From assembly GCA_023384415.1 (NCBI GenBank), contig JAHDWJ010000005.1, forward strand, positions 1 to 32,405: a stretch of DNA of 32,405 nucleotides, written 5' to 3'. The notes under the pieces were generated by a model that was not told where the DNA came from, searched no databases, and saw only the letters and a list, made by a program, of their open reading frames with translations. The position numbers were made by a program, and so were the translations under genes. Source of the stretch: Anaerolineae bacterium. Lineage in GTDB: Bacteria > Chloroflexota > Anaerolineae > Promineifilales > Promineifilaceae. Shown here piece after piece: positions 7,166 to 15,300 of the stretch; the stretch's first letter is position 1; each line of letters begins with the position of its first letter.

Positions 7166-7609
7166 ATGGCTGAAATGAGTATTGTTCTTGACAGTTACAA
7201 CATTCCTGGCAAAGGACGTGTTCAACTTAGAGTAAAGCGGGATTTCACTATCCAGATTACCGCCGAAGAAGCCCGTCGTAAGGTAAATGCCTGGTTACTT
7301 AATGAAGTTAGCTATCTGTTTGCAGCCCTTTCGCCGACATTGGTTGTTGGCGACCAGATAGTTTGGCGTGTTCCAGCCATTTATAGTTTGCCCCATGTAG
7401 GTCAGGTAGGAACAGTGGGCTTTGTAGATGTGGATGTACAAAATGGAGAATTGGTAAGTTTACCTACACTTGTTAATGATCTGCAAGAGAAGGCCCTGGA
7501 ATTGGCTCAACACCTTCCACCTTATCCCGGTCCTTTTACTGTGCCGGAAACGTTTGTCCCAAAGGATGTTCCTCCTGCGCCTGTTTTGCTTCTTCCTGAA
7601 GACGAATAA
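7166..7609 (+). CDS. Uncharacterised 147-aa protein paired with a C39-like protein
   Basis: The function is not recognised. The sequence is mixed alpha/beta with no signal peptide or membrane segment. It has a central conserved-looking block (EEARRKVNAWLLNEVSYLF, then GDQIVWRVPAI and GQVGTVGFVDVDVQNGEL, residues about 35-105) and a Pro-rich acidic tail. ATG at 7166 is used; ATG at 7175 has better spacing from AAAGGAAGG and may be the real start. It lies 19 nt before the C39-like gene. Both genes look less GC-rich than their surroundings and lack the GCGGCCGC octamer, suggesting later acquisition. From recall, similar proteins occur next to papain-like genes in Cyanobacteria and Chloroflexota; this was not verified. 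It could be an immunity, substrate or chaperone partner of the protease. Confidence 0.75.
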   Translation: MAEMSIVLDSYNIPGKGRVQLRVKRDFTIQITAEEARRKVNAWLLNEVSYLFAALSPTLVVGDQIVWRVPAIYSLPHVGQVGTVGFVDVDVQNGELVSLPTLVNDLQEKALELAQHLPPYPGPFTVPETFVPKDVPPAPVLLLPEDE

Positions 7610-7628
7610 TTTCCCTCTCACGGACACA

Positions 7629-8096
7629 ATGTTACCTCTTATTCTCCCTGTGCCATTCATTCGCCAACGCAATGATGGAGATTGTCTGGTTGCTTGTGCG
7701 GCCATGGTTTTAGGGTACATGGGCATAACAGTTGCCTACAATAGGGTTGCTGCAATCCTGCAAACCAAACCTGGTCTCGGAACACCTGCTTATCATGTTA
7801 AACAGTTAGTCCAACTTGGTGTTAATGTTTTATACGCACGAGGTACTCTGGAGGCAATTCAAACGCATTTGGAGCAGGGATTCCCTGTAATTGCCTTTGT
7901 TCAAACGAAGGAGTTACCCTATTGGGCCGCTGATACCTCTCACGCAGTTGTGGTTGTTGGGAGGGCTGAGGCACAACTTTATCTCAATGATCCGGCCATG
8001 GATATCGCTCCCATTGGTGTGGGTCGGGGTGATTTTGATTTAGCCTGGCTGGAACGAGATGAGTTGTATGCGGTTGTCTCTCGTTTAATGGACTAA
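7629..8096 (+). CDS. C39-like (papain-fold) cysteine protease domain protein
   Basis: The start at 7629 (MLPLILPVPFIRQRNDGDC) gives 155 residues and is preferred over an upstream in-frame ATG that would overlap the 147-aa gene extensively. The fold's catalytic set is visible: oxyanion Gln13, Cys19 in GDCLVACAAMVLGY, His105 in TSHAVVVVG, and Asp121 in LNDPA. This matches peptidase C39 and related bacterial papain-like domains, but no ABC transporter or membrane region is fused, unlike bacteriocin exporters. No Shine-Dalgarno is obvious, so translation may be coupled to the upstream gene. The stop is 5 nt before the ligase ATG, so the three genes 7166-9643 may be co-transcribed. Substrate unknown. 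Confidence 0.8.
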   Translation: MLPLILPVPFIRQRNDGDCLVACAAMVLGYMGITVAYNRVAAILQTKPGLGTPAYHVKQLVQLGVNVLYARGTLEAIQTHLEQGFPVIAFVQTKELPYWAADTSHAVVVVGRAEAQLYLNDPAMDIAPIGVGRGDFDLAWLERDELYAVVSRLMD

Positions 8097-8101
8097 GGAA
8101 G

Positions 8102-9643
8102 ATGATTATCGGTGATTATATAGCTCGCCGGGTGCAGTTGGATCCGGATAAAATTGCTCTGGTTGATACAGTGAACGGCAACCGGGAGATCTCTTATCGC
8201 CAATGGGCGGCCGCGATCAACCAGACGGCTAACTGGCTGCTCTCTCTGGGGGTGGTCAAGGGGGATCGGGTGGCGGTGCTGGCGATGAACTGCCAGGCGT
8301 ATCTGGATGTGTGGCTGGCCTGCGGCCGCGTCGGGGCCATCTTACAAAACCTCAATTGGCGGCTCACCGGGCCAGAATTGTACCAACTCTTACTGGATGC
8401 GGAGCCAACTGTCCTCATCTATGGCCCGGATTTTATCGCCCAACTACCCCATCTCCGGTCTGCCCCCTCTGTGCGCCATTGGGTGGCTCTGGCTGACCCG
8501 GCTGCCCCGACTGATACCCTGTTGGCCGAACGTGACCGGTTCGCGGCCGCGCCCCCGCCCCTCGTTTCCCTGGCCTGGGACGATCCCTGGGTGATCTGTT
8601 ACACCGGGGGCACCACCGGCCTGCCCAAAGGGGCCTTGCTTACCCACCGGGCCATGCTTTTCAACGCCTTCAATACTATCACCGGCTGGGGTCTCACCCC
8701 AGACGATACCGCCATCCTGAACGCTCCCCTCTTTCACACCGGCGGCCTTAATGTGTTCACTTTCCCCCTCATTATGATTGGGGGCTGCTCCATTCTTTGC
8801 CGTACCTTTGAGGTAGACCAGGTATATGATTGGCTGGAGAGCGGCCGCGTCACCCACTTCTTTGGTGTTCCTACCATGTTCACCCTGCTCCAGCAGCATC
8901 CCCGTTGGGCAGCGGCCGATTTTTCAGCTCTTAAATTGATTATCTCTGGTGGGGCCCCCTGCCCGCTGCCCATCTTTGAGGCGTTTTGGGCACGGGGAGT
9001 GGATTTTAAGACAGGGTATGGACTGACTGAGGCCGGCCCCAATACCTTCTGGCTGCCCCCGGCCGATGTGCGACGCAAACCAGGTTACGTGGGTTTCCCT
9101 CTGCCGTTTGTTGCCGTCAAAATTATCCGCCCCGATGGCATAGAATGTGGGCTGGATGAGCCGGGGGAGTTGATTATCAGTGGCCCCCATGTTTGTGCCG
9201 GGTATTGGCGTGATGAAGAAGCGACCGCGGCCGCCATTCACCCCACCCCCTCTGATCCCACCGGCAGCCGTTGGCTGCACACCGGCGATCTGGCCATCCG
9301 TGATCACGAAGGGTATATCAAAATCATAGACCGGCTCAAGGATATGATCATTTCGGGGGGAGAAAACATTTACCCCGCCGAAATCGAATCAGTGCTGCAC
9401 GCCCACCCGGCGGTGGCTGAGGCAGCGGTCATTGGTCAGCCTGATCCCAAATGGGGGGAAGTGGGGGAAGCCATTGTGGTTCTCAAGCCCGGCCATACTG
9501 CCACCGCTGATGATCTACTTACCTTTTGCGCCGCTCGCCTAGCCCGTTACAAGCTCCCCCGCACCATCCGTTTTGTTGACCAGTTGCCCAAAACAGGGGC
9601 CAACAAGATTGACAAGAAGCTGCTAAAGGGCGGCATCGTGTAA
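8102..9643 (+). CDS. AMP-forming acyl-CoA synthetase (fatty acid ligase type)
   Basis: This 513-aa ANL-superfamily enzyme activates a carboxylic acid with ATP and transfers it to CoA. Motifs in order are P-loop YTGGTTGLPKG (167-177), YGLTE (306-310), TGDLA (394-398), hinge region DRLKDMIISGGENIYPAEIE (410-429), and the adenylation lysine Lys502 in GANKIDKK. The start has AAGGAAG immediately before ATG. It is a clear paralogue of the ligase at 29273-30862, sharing the opening M-x-I-G-D-Y-x-x-R-R. It lies directly after the C39-like gene. Five GCGGCCGC octamers lie in the gene. Acyl substrate unknown. Confidence 0.92.
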   Translation: MIIGDYIARRVQLDPDKIALVDTVNGNREISYRQWAAAINQTANWLLSLGVVKGDRVAVLAMNCQAYLDVWLACGRVGAILQNLNWRLTGPELYQLLLDAEPTVLIYGPDFIAQLPHLRSAPSVRHWVALADPAAPTDTLLAERDRFAAAPPPLVSLAWDDPWVICYTGGTTGLPKGALLTHRAMLFNAFNTITGWGLTPDDTAILNAPLFHTGGLNVFTFPLIMIGGCSILCRTFEVDQVYDWLESGRVTHFFGVPTMFTLLQQHPRWAAADFSALKLIISGGAPCPLPIFEAFWARGVDFKTGYGLTEAGPNTFWLPPADVRRKPGYVGFPLPFVAVKIIRPDGIECGLDEPGELIISGPHVCAGYWRDEEATAAAIHPTPSDPTGSRWLHTGDLAIRDHEGYIKIIDRLKDMIISGGENIYPAEIESVLHAHPAVAEAAVIGQPDPKWGEVGEAIVVLKPGHTATADDLLTFCAARLARYKLPRTIRFVDQLPKTGANKIDKKLLKGGIV

Positions 9644-9701
9644 ATAGGGTATCTTCACTAAAAGTGCATGGCGTGCTGCTTGCCCCTTTTGCCCCTGGGG
9701 T

Positions 9702-9950
9702 TTATACGCGGTGAGTGGCCCCGGCTGTCGCCCCTCCCAGGGCAAAATCAACCGCATTGCACCCACCCCCACTCATGGAGCATTCGGCGACCGTCTCAAT
9801 GAGTCCCCCGACAATGGCTGTGGCGGTAGGGTACGCGGCCGCGGCCGCGAGCTCTAACATAGCCAGTTCGGGGGGTTCAGGCGCGGGGAAGGGGGGTTCG
9901 CCGGGTTCGCCCTGGGCGGTTAGGGTTGGGGAATTGATCGTCGCGGCCAC
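9702..9950 (-). CDS. Possible small ORF after the lipoprotein GH3 gene (doubtful)
   Basis: An 82-codon frame opens with GTG one nucleotide after the GH3 stop and is Ala/Pro/Gly-rich with no recognised domain. A frame of similar quality is open on the opposite strand, and part of the composition comes from an overlapping double GCGGCCGC (9835-9848). It is recorded because of the tight coupling to the GH3 gene; otherwise 9644-9951 is a convergent intergenic region with no clear terminator hairpin. Confidence 0.2.
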   Translation of the reverse strand: MAATINSPTLTAQGEPGEPPFPAPEPPELAMLELAAAAAYPTATAIVGGLIETVAECSMSGGGCNAVDFALGGATAGATHRV

Positions 9951-9951
9951 C

Positions 9952-12576
9952 TTATGGATTAGCCCTGCTGATCAGCCCAAAGCCATAAGGGAACAGCGGT
10001 TCATCAGTGGTTGCGTTCAGGGGAAGCTGATCAACAGTGCGCGGCCAGGTGAAGGGTAATGTACCCGTAAACGAACTATTCCCAAACAGCCCATCAACCA
10101 CCCCTTGCCCTTCTGTACCCGGCAGCCAGGCCACTACCAGGGCATCCCAGTTAGCAAGCTGCTCGGTGATGATGAGCGGCCGCCCTGATACCAAGACCAC
10201 CACCAACTGATCACACCGCTCCCTCATCCGGGTCAGCATCCGCAAATCGTTCACCGGCAGCCGCAGCTCCGCGCTGTCCCCAACCCCTTCGGCATAAGGA
10301 GATTCCCCCACCACCGCCAGGCAGATAGACGGTTGGTCTGTCGGCACGTCGTTAAAATGGCCGAACCGGTCATAAAGGACCGTTGTTTGAGGCGACACCG
10401 TCGCCTGTATGGCTTGTAAAATGGTGGTGCCAGGAGTGATATTGCCGCTGCGCCCCTGCCATTCAATGGTCCATCCCCCTGACTGAATGCCGATATTGTC
10501 AGCCGCTTCCCCCCCTACCAACAGCAGGGGCAGCTCTTTAGCCAGGGGTAGGATCTCCCCTTCATTTTTCAACAGCACCAGGGATTTAGCGACCGCTTCT
10601 CGGGCCACGGCCCGGTGTTCATCCGAACCTACCAATGGCAGTAAGGTCGGATCAGAATAAGGCCGCTCAAACAGCCCCAGGGCAAACTTGACGGTGAGGA
10701 TGCTGCGAACCGCCTCGTCAATCCGGGCCTCAGACACATCCCCGTTTTCGACCGCTTCGAGAAGGGTGGTGATAAAGCGGCGGTAGTTGCTGGGTACCAT
10801 GTTCATATCTACCCCGGCGTTGATGGAGGTGACAACGGCAGTGTAATAGTTGGGGCTAATCTGGTCTATCCCGGCCCAATCGGAGACGATAAACCCGGCA
10901 AACCCCAGTTCACCGCGTAGGACATCGGTGATGAGGTATTGTTGGGCGTGCATTTTCATTCCCCCCCAACTGGAGTAGGAGATCATCATGTTTTGGGCTC
11001 CGGCTTCAATCGCGGCCGCATACGGTGGCAAATGGATCGCTCGCAGGGTCGCTTCGTCCACATCGGTGACCCCCTGGTCAATCCGGTAGCTGCCAGTGGT
11101 AGAGCTGCCCCAAACGGCCCCACCGTCCCCTACAAAATGTTTGGGTGTCGCCAGCACCGTGTAAGGTGCAGCCAGATCATCCCCCTGTAAGCCGCGCATA
11201 AAAGCGGTTGCCAGTAGGCTCACCTGGGTACTGTTTTCACTGTATGCTTCATACGTTCGCCCCCAGCGAATATCCTGGGGCACAGCCAGCACCGGGGCAT
11301 AGTTCCAATAGATGCCGGTGGCGATCATTTCCAGGGCTGTCACCCGCCCGATCCGCTCCATCAAAGCCGGGTCGTTGGCGGCCCCCAGGCCGATATTGTG
11401 GGGAAAGATGACGGCCCCGACGACATTGTTATGCCCATGCACGGCATCTACCCCATAAATGAGGGGTATTTCCAGGCGGGACTCTAACGCGGCCGCCTGG
11501 AAACCATCTACCATGGCCGCCCAACTTTCTGGGGTGTTGGGCTGGGGATAACCACCGCCACCACTAAGCAGCCCACCAATGCCAAAAGCAGTGATGTCGG
11601 CAATGTTGATGCTGTTCTTTTCTACCAGGGTCATCTGCCCGACTTTTTCCGCCAGGGTCATCCGGGCCAATAAATCTTCAACCCGTTCAGCGATGGGTAA
11701 GTTGGGGTTCTTGAACGGGGTGTCGGCGGGCAGCCGTTCGCGGGTAGGTTGGGGCACCGGCTCAGGCAGATTAACGACCACATCAGTCTGGCCAATAGCA
11801 AAGAAGATAAGCTGCCCAAAAACGCTGGGGTTCTGGTAAGAGGTATCGCCAGAGTCGAAAACAGACCAGATGATTTTTTGGTTGCGATCCTGGCTGGAAG
11901 CTCCGTTGAGGTGTACCTGGAAGCCAATGACCGTGCCATGCTCCGGCTGGATGCTCCAGACGCTGTTTTTTAAGGGGATGGCGATTTCCACCGCGTACCC
12001 CTGCTCGGTGGTGACGACGGCTGCCTGAGCGCCGCTGCTCTCTACCTGGATGCCGCCCAACACCGCTTCTTCTGGGGGGCGGCCGGCATTGAGGGGCGGC
12101 ACGGTGATTTGCACCACACCATCTTTGTAGGTGGTAAGCTGTAAATCGCCGGTGGCGTTGAGGTAGAATTCTACGGAATCTTCGTTCCAGTAATCTGTAC
12201 CATGCTGCCCGGTGATGATTTTGGGGTCCGTCACATCGGCCATGAAGTAGAGGAATTGGTTGTCAGCGGCCGCCGCGAAAACAATCGTCGTTGCTCCTTG
12301 CACGGTGATGGTTCTTTCTGGCCTGGTCACTTTGGGTACCCCCTGCCAATCGCTCAGGTCGCCATCCAGGGTGATGGCCACCGGGAACGGGGCCAGGTAG
12401 GTTTCCCCAGGCACCCCGGCGGGGGCCAATTCTGGACCATTGGTTACGGTTTCGGTTTCGGTCGCGGCCGCGTTCGTAGCCGGTACCGTCGGGGTCGTTG
12501 GTGTGTTGTCGCCGCAGGCGGAAAACAGCAGGGAGACAAACAACAACAGAAATAGACGGGCATGTTTAGCGTTCAT
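9952..12576 (-). CDS. Secreted lipoprotein GH3 beta-glucosidase/exo-glucanase with N-terminal CBM9-like domain
   Basis: The start at 12576 (MNAKHARLF) places a lipoprotein signal correctly (FSAC, Cys21); the frame stays open 11 codons upstream. The 874-aa protein has a Thr/Asn/Ala linker and then a CBM9-like, DOMON-type beta domain at about 59-264 (ITLDGDLSDWQG..., DYWNEDSVEFYLNATGD). The GH3 N-terminal barrel follows from about 298 (MTLAEKVGQMTLVE, IYGVDAVHGHNNV, KHFVGDGG) with nucleophile Asp566 in FIVSDWAG, then the GH3 C-terminal domain. No C-terminal FnIII domain is seen. It probably releases glucose from cello- or laminari-type glucans at the cell surface. It is the last gene of the glucan operon. 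Confidence 0.92.
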   Translation of the reverse strand: MNAKHARLFLLLFVSLLFSACGDNTPTTPTVPATNAAATETETVTNGPELAPAGVPGETYLAPFPVAITLDGDLSDWQGVPKVTRPERTITVQGATTIVFAAAADNQFLYFMADVTDPKIITGQHGTDYWNEDSVEFYLNATGDLQLTTYKDGVVQITVPPLNAGRPPEEAVLGGIQVESSGAQAAVVTTEQGYAVEIAIPLKNSVWSIQPEHGTVIGFQVHLNGASSQDRNQKIIWSVFDSGDTSYQNPSVFGQLIFFAIGQTDVVVNLPEPVPQPTRERLPADTPFKNPNLPIAERVEDLLARMTLAEKVGQMTLVEKNSINIADITAFGIGGLLSGGGGYPQPNTPESWAAMVDGFQAAALESRLEIPLIYGVDAVHGHNNVVGAVIFPHNIGLGAANDPALMERIGRVTALEMIATGIYWNYAPVLAVPQDIRWGRTYEAYSENSTQVSLLATAFMRGLQGDDLAAPYTVLATPKHFVGDGGAVWGSSTTGSYRIDQGVTDVDEATLRAIHLPPYAAAIEAGAQNMMISYSSWGGMKMHAQQYLITDVLRGELGFAGFIVSDWAGIDQISPNYYTAVVTSINAGVDMNMVPSNYRRFITTLLEAVENGDVSEARIDEAVRSILTVKFALGLFERPYSDPTLLPLVGSDEHRAVAREAVAKSLVLLKNEGEILPLAKELPLLLVGGEAADNIGIQSGGWTIEWQGRSGNITPGTTILQAIQATVSPQTTVLYDRFGHFNDVPTDQPSICLAVVGESPYAEGVGDSAELRLPVNDLRMLTRMRERCDQLVVVLVSGRPLIITEQLANWDALVVAWLPGTEGQGVVDGLFGNSSFTGTLPFTWPRTVDQLPLNATTDEPLFPYGFGLISRANP

Positions 12577-12619
12577 TAGTAACCCCCAGGAGATAGTCAC
12601 AAATTGCACGAACGAGTCT

Positions 12620-12708
12620 ACTGAAAGAAGCCACGAATTTCACGAATGAACACGAATTTTTCTTTGCTAACTTTGCGCCTTCGCGTCTCTGCGCGACTTT
12701 TTTTCAGT
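12620..12708. repeat. Intergenic repeat between the two GH3 genes
   Basis: ACTGAAA (12620-12626) and TTTCAGT (12702-12708) form terminal inverted repeats. Inside, read on the minus strand, are simple iterations of the kind CGCGAAGGCGCAAAG and TTCGTG...TTCGTGAAATTCGTGG. The 202-bp gap (12577-12778) holds no gene. Confidence 0.5.
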
Positions 12709-12778
12709 GGAGTCATGGATTAGCACGAACTGTTTAGATGTTGCTGAAACCTGTGGAAACCTACTCAGCCCTCACTCC

Positions 12779-15184
12779 TCATCCCTCATACCTCACTTGA
12801 CCCATCAAGCGAATGTCCCGTGAGGAGCTGCCCACCAGCAGGGTGAACGTGCCCGGCTCCGTCACCCAGTTGCTCACTGAGGGATCATAATAAGCCAGGG
12901 ATTGGCCGGTTAAGGTTAAAGTGACCGTTTTGGTCTGGCCTGGTTCCAGATGAACTTTGGCGAATGCTTTTAGCTCTTGCGGCGGCCGCACCAACCGGCT
13001 CTCTTCATCCCGCACATACAACTGCACCACTTCCTGCCCCGCCCGTTGGCCTGTGTTGGTCACATCCACGCGCACGGTGATTTCATCTCCAGGGCCAAAG
13101 GTCGTCCCATTTAGCTGCAAGTTGTTATAAACGAAACTGGTGTAAGAGAGGCCATGCCCAAACGGGAACAGTGGGGCGATCTGCTTTTTGTCATAATAGC
13201 GATAGCCGACGAAGATACCTTCACCGTAATGCACCTGACCATTTTCGCCGGGGTAGTTGATGAAGGCGGGATTATCTTCCAGCCGCACCGGGAAGGTGGT
13301 AGGCAGCTTGCCCGATGGGGTTACGTCACCAAAGAGGACATCGGCCAGGGCGTTGCCCGCTTCTTGCCCCCCGTACCAGCTTTGCAGGATAGCGGCCGCG
13401 TCCTCGGCCCAGGGCATTTCCACCGGCGACCCCACATTTAGGACTACAACGGTGTTAGGGTTAGCGGCGGCTACACGAGCGATCAGTTCATCCTGCTGCC
13501 CGGCCAGGCGCATATCAGCCCGGTCAAACCCTTCACTTTCCCATTCGCGGGTCAGCCCGGCCACGACAATGGCTATATCGGCCTGGGCGGCCAGGTCTGC
13601 GGCCGCCTGAATAGGATCCGCCGGCATAGGGGGAATGCAGCCTAACCGCACTATGCGCCAATGCCCCTCAGGGTTGGTGACATATTCAATTTGGAGAGTC
13701 ACCGACTGGCCCGCTGACAGCGAAACCGGAGCAGTTGTTTGCCGGTCGGCCGTTTCTCCCCAATGGTCAATCAATAACACCCCATCCACCCACAGCCGGG
13801 CCTGGCCCATGCTCCACAAATGGAGTTGATACTCGCCTGTTTCCGGGACCGTCAGGCGGCCGCGCAGCCGCAGCGAAAAGTTGCCTGGGTCTACAAACGG
13901 GTTGGCCGTACCAAACCAGGAAAGTTCACTTTTACGCATAACGCCGCTGTGGGCCGGGTCCCCCGAAAGGTCAAGATTGTGATAATAGTCGAGGGCGAGG
14001 CCGGCCTCACCATTCACCGTCGTCAACCAATCCAACGCCAACAGTGGGGGCATCCGGTGAATGGGTGTGCCAATGGCATAAGCAACTGTCCCCTTCATTC
14101 CCACGCGCTGTTGAATACCGGCCAGGGGCGAGACGATGTAATGGGGATTGACCTGGGAACTGCCCCCCCCCATAATTTGCGCCCAGCGGCCATTTTCGCC
14201 AATGACGGCGATGGTTTGAGCCTTGTCAGGGTCGATGGGGAGCAGTTGATTTTCGTTTTTGAGCAAGACGATAGCTTCAGCAGCGACGCGCCGGGGCAGG
14301 CGGCCATCGGCGCGGGGCAGGGCAGGACGTGGGCCATTGACCCGCTCAATTAGCCGCAGCAGGCGGCGTACTTTGTCATCAATGATCGCTTCGTCCAGCT
14401 CCCCCTGGCTCACGGCGGCGATGATTTTCTCCGAATTCATCCAACGGGCCGGGCCAGGCATCTCCAGATCGAGGCCGCTGCCGGGCACATTGTCACTGTA
14501 AGTTCCGTACCAGTCAGAGATCACCAGGCCGTCATACCCCCATTGCTCTTTGAGAATCTGGCGCAGGGTAATGTCATTTTCGCTGGCGTGGACGCCGTTG
14601 ATCCGGTTATAGGCGGACATGATGGTCCAGGGATTGGCCTTTTCCAGGGCGATGCGGAACGGTTCCAGGTAAATTTCATGCAGCGGCCGCTCCGCCACCT
14701 CAGAGCTGATACTGTTGCGCTCAAACTCCTGGTCATTGGCTACGAAATGTTTGATACAGGCCGAGATGCCGGCTTTTTGCAGCCCATTGATATAGGCGGC
14801 GGCGATGGTGCCGTTCAGGTATGGGTCTTCGGCGAAACATTCAAAGTTGCGGCCGGCGATGGGGGTACGGTGGATGTTTACCGTTGGGGCCAGCAGGACA
14901 TGCGCCCCTTTGGCGTGGACTTCGGCGGCCAGGGCCGCCCCCACCTGCTCAACCAATTCCGGATTCCAGGTCGCTCCCATAGCCACTCCCACCGGGAAGC
15001 AGATAGAGGTTTCCCCCAGGTTGTCATCGGCCCCGCGCACCCCGTTGGGGCCATCGCTGACCTGAATGGGGGGAATGCCCAGCCGCTCAATAGCGACGGT
15101 GTGCCACACATCTGCGCCCGCCAGCAGGGATACTTTTTCAGCTAAACTCATTTCGTTCACAAGCTCATCAATTTTCCGGTTCAT
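12779..15184 (-). CDS. Cytoplasmic GH3 beta-glucosidase with PA14 insertion and FnIII-like C-terminus
   Basis: This 801-aa protein lacks a signal peptide, so it should act on imported oligosaccharides. The GH3 N-terminal barrel begins at once (MSLAEKVSLLAGADVW; SDGPNGVR at 43-50; KHFVANDQEFERN at 145-157), with nucleophile Asp224 in VISDWYGTYS. The GH3 C-terminal domain is split by a PA14 module (roughly residues 395-520: DYYHNLDLSGDP..., VPETGEYQLHLWSMGQARLWVDG). A fibronectin-III-like domain closes the protein (VRVDVTNTGQRAGQEVVQLYV...). Subfamily members of this architecture include beta-glucosidases and other exo-glycosidases. The last codons and the TGA lie in a border repeat (12777-12790). 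There is only a weak GAGA ahead of the ATG. Confidence 0.92.
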   Translation of the reverse strand: MNRKIDELVNEMSLAEKVSLLAGADVWHTVAIERLGIPPIQVSDGPNGVRGADDNLGETSICFPVGVAMGATWNPELVEQVGAALAAEVHAKGAHVLLAPTVNIHRTPIAGRNFECFAEDPYLNGTIAAAYINGLQKAGISACIKHFVANDQEFERNSISSEVAERPLHEIYLEPFRIALEKANPWTIMSAYNRINGVHASENDITLRQILKEQWGYDGLVISDWYGTYSDNVPGSGLDLEMPGPARWMNSEKIIAAVSQGELDEAIIDDKVRRLLRLIERVNGPRPALPRADGRLPRRVAAEAIVLLKNENQLLPIDPDKAQTIAVIGENGRWAQIMGGGSSQVNPHYIVSPLAGIQQRVGMKGTVAYAIGTPIHRMPPLLALDWLTTVNGEAGLALDYYHNLDLSGDPAHSGVMRKSELSWFGTANPFVDPGNFSLRLRGRLTVPETGEYQLHLWSMGQARLWVDGVLLIDHWGETADRQTTAPVSLSAGQSVTLQIEYVTNPEGHWRIVRLGCIPPMPADPIQAAADLAAQADIAIVVAGLTREWESEGFDRADMRLAGQQDELIARVAAANPNTVVVLNVGSPVEMPWAEDAAAILQSWYGGQEAGNALADVLFGDVTPSGKLPTTFPVRLEDNPAFINYPGENGQVHYGEGIFVGYRYYDKKQIAPLFPFGHGLSYTSFVYNNLQLNGTTFGPGDEITVRVDVTNTGQRAGQEVVQLYVRDEESRLVRPPQELKAFAKVHLEPGQTKTVTLTLTGQSLAYYDPSVSNWVTEPGTFTLLVGSSSRDIRLMGQVRYEG

Positions 15185-15241
15185 GGTTTTCTCTCGTTGG
15201 TTTGTTGTGGGTGGGATTAAGAAGGTGGAGTGTGGCGTTTT

Positions 15242-15261
15242 TTGGTGTATTGGTGTATTGG
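15242..15261. repeat. Border repeat TTGGTGTA units
   Basis: TTGGTGTATTGGTGTATTGG is identical to the reverse complement of 29247-29266, just upstream of the second acyl-CoA ligase. Here it lies in the 116-nt gap between the phosphorylase-like and cytoplasmic GH3 genes. Confidence 0.7.
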
Positions 15262-15300
15262 GGTGTTGCCATTGGCGAGATCAATTTGCGCCAGAGTCCA

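Noticed and set aside
7629..8096. Bacteriocin ABC exporter peptidase domain
   Set aside because: No transporter or membrane segments follow, and no double-glycine leader peptide gene was seen nearby.
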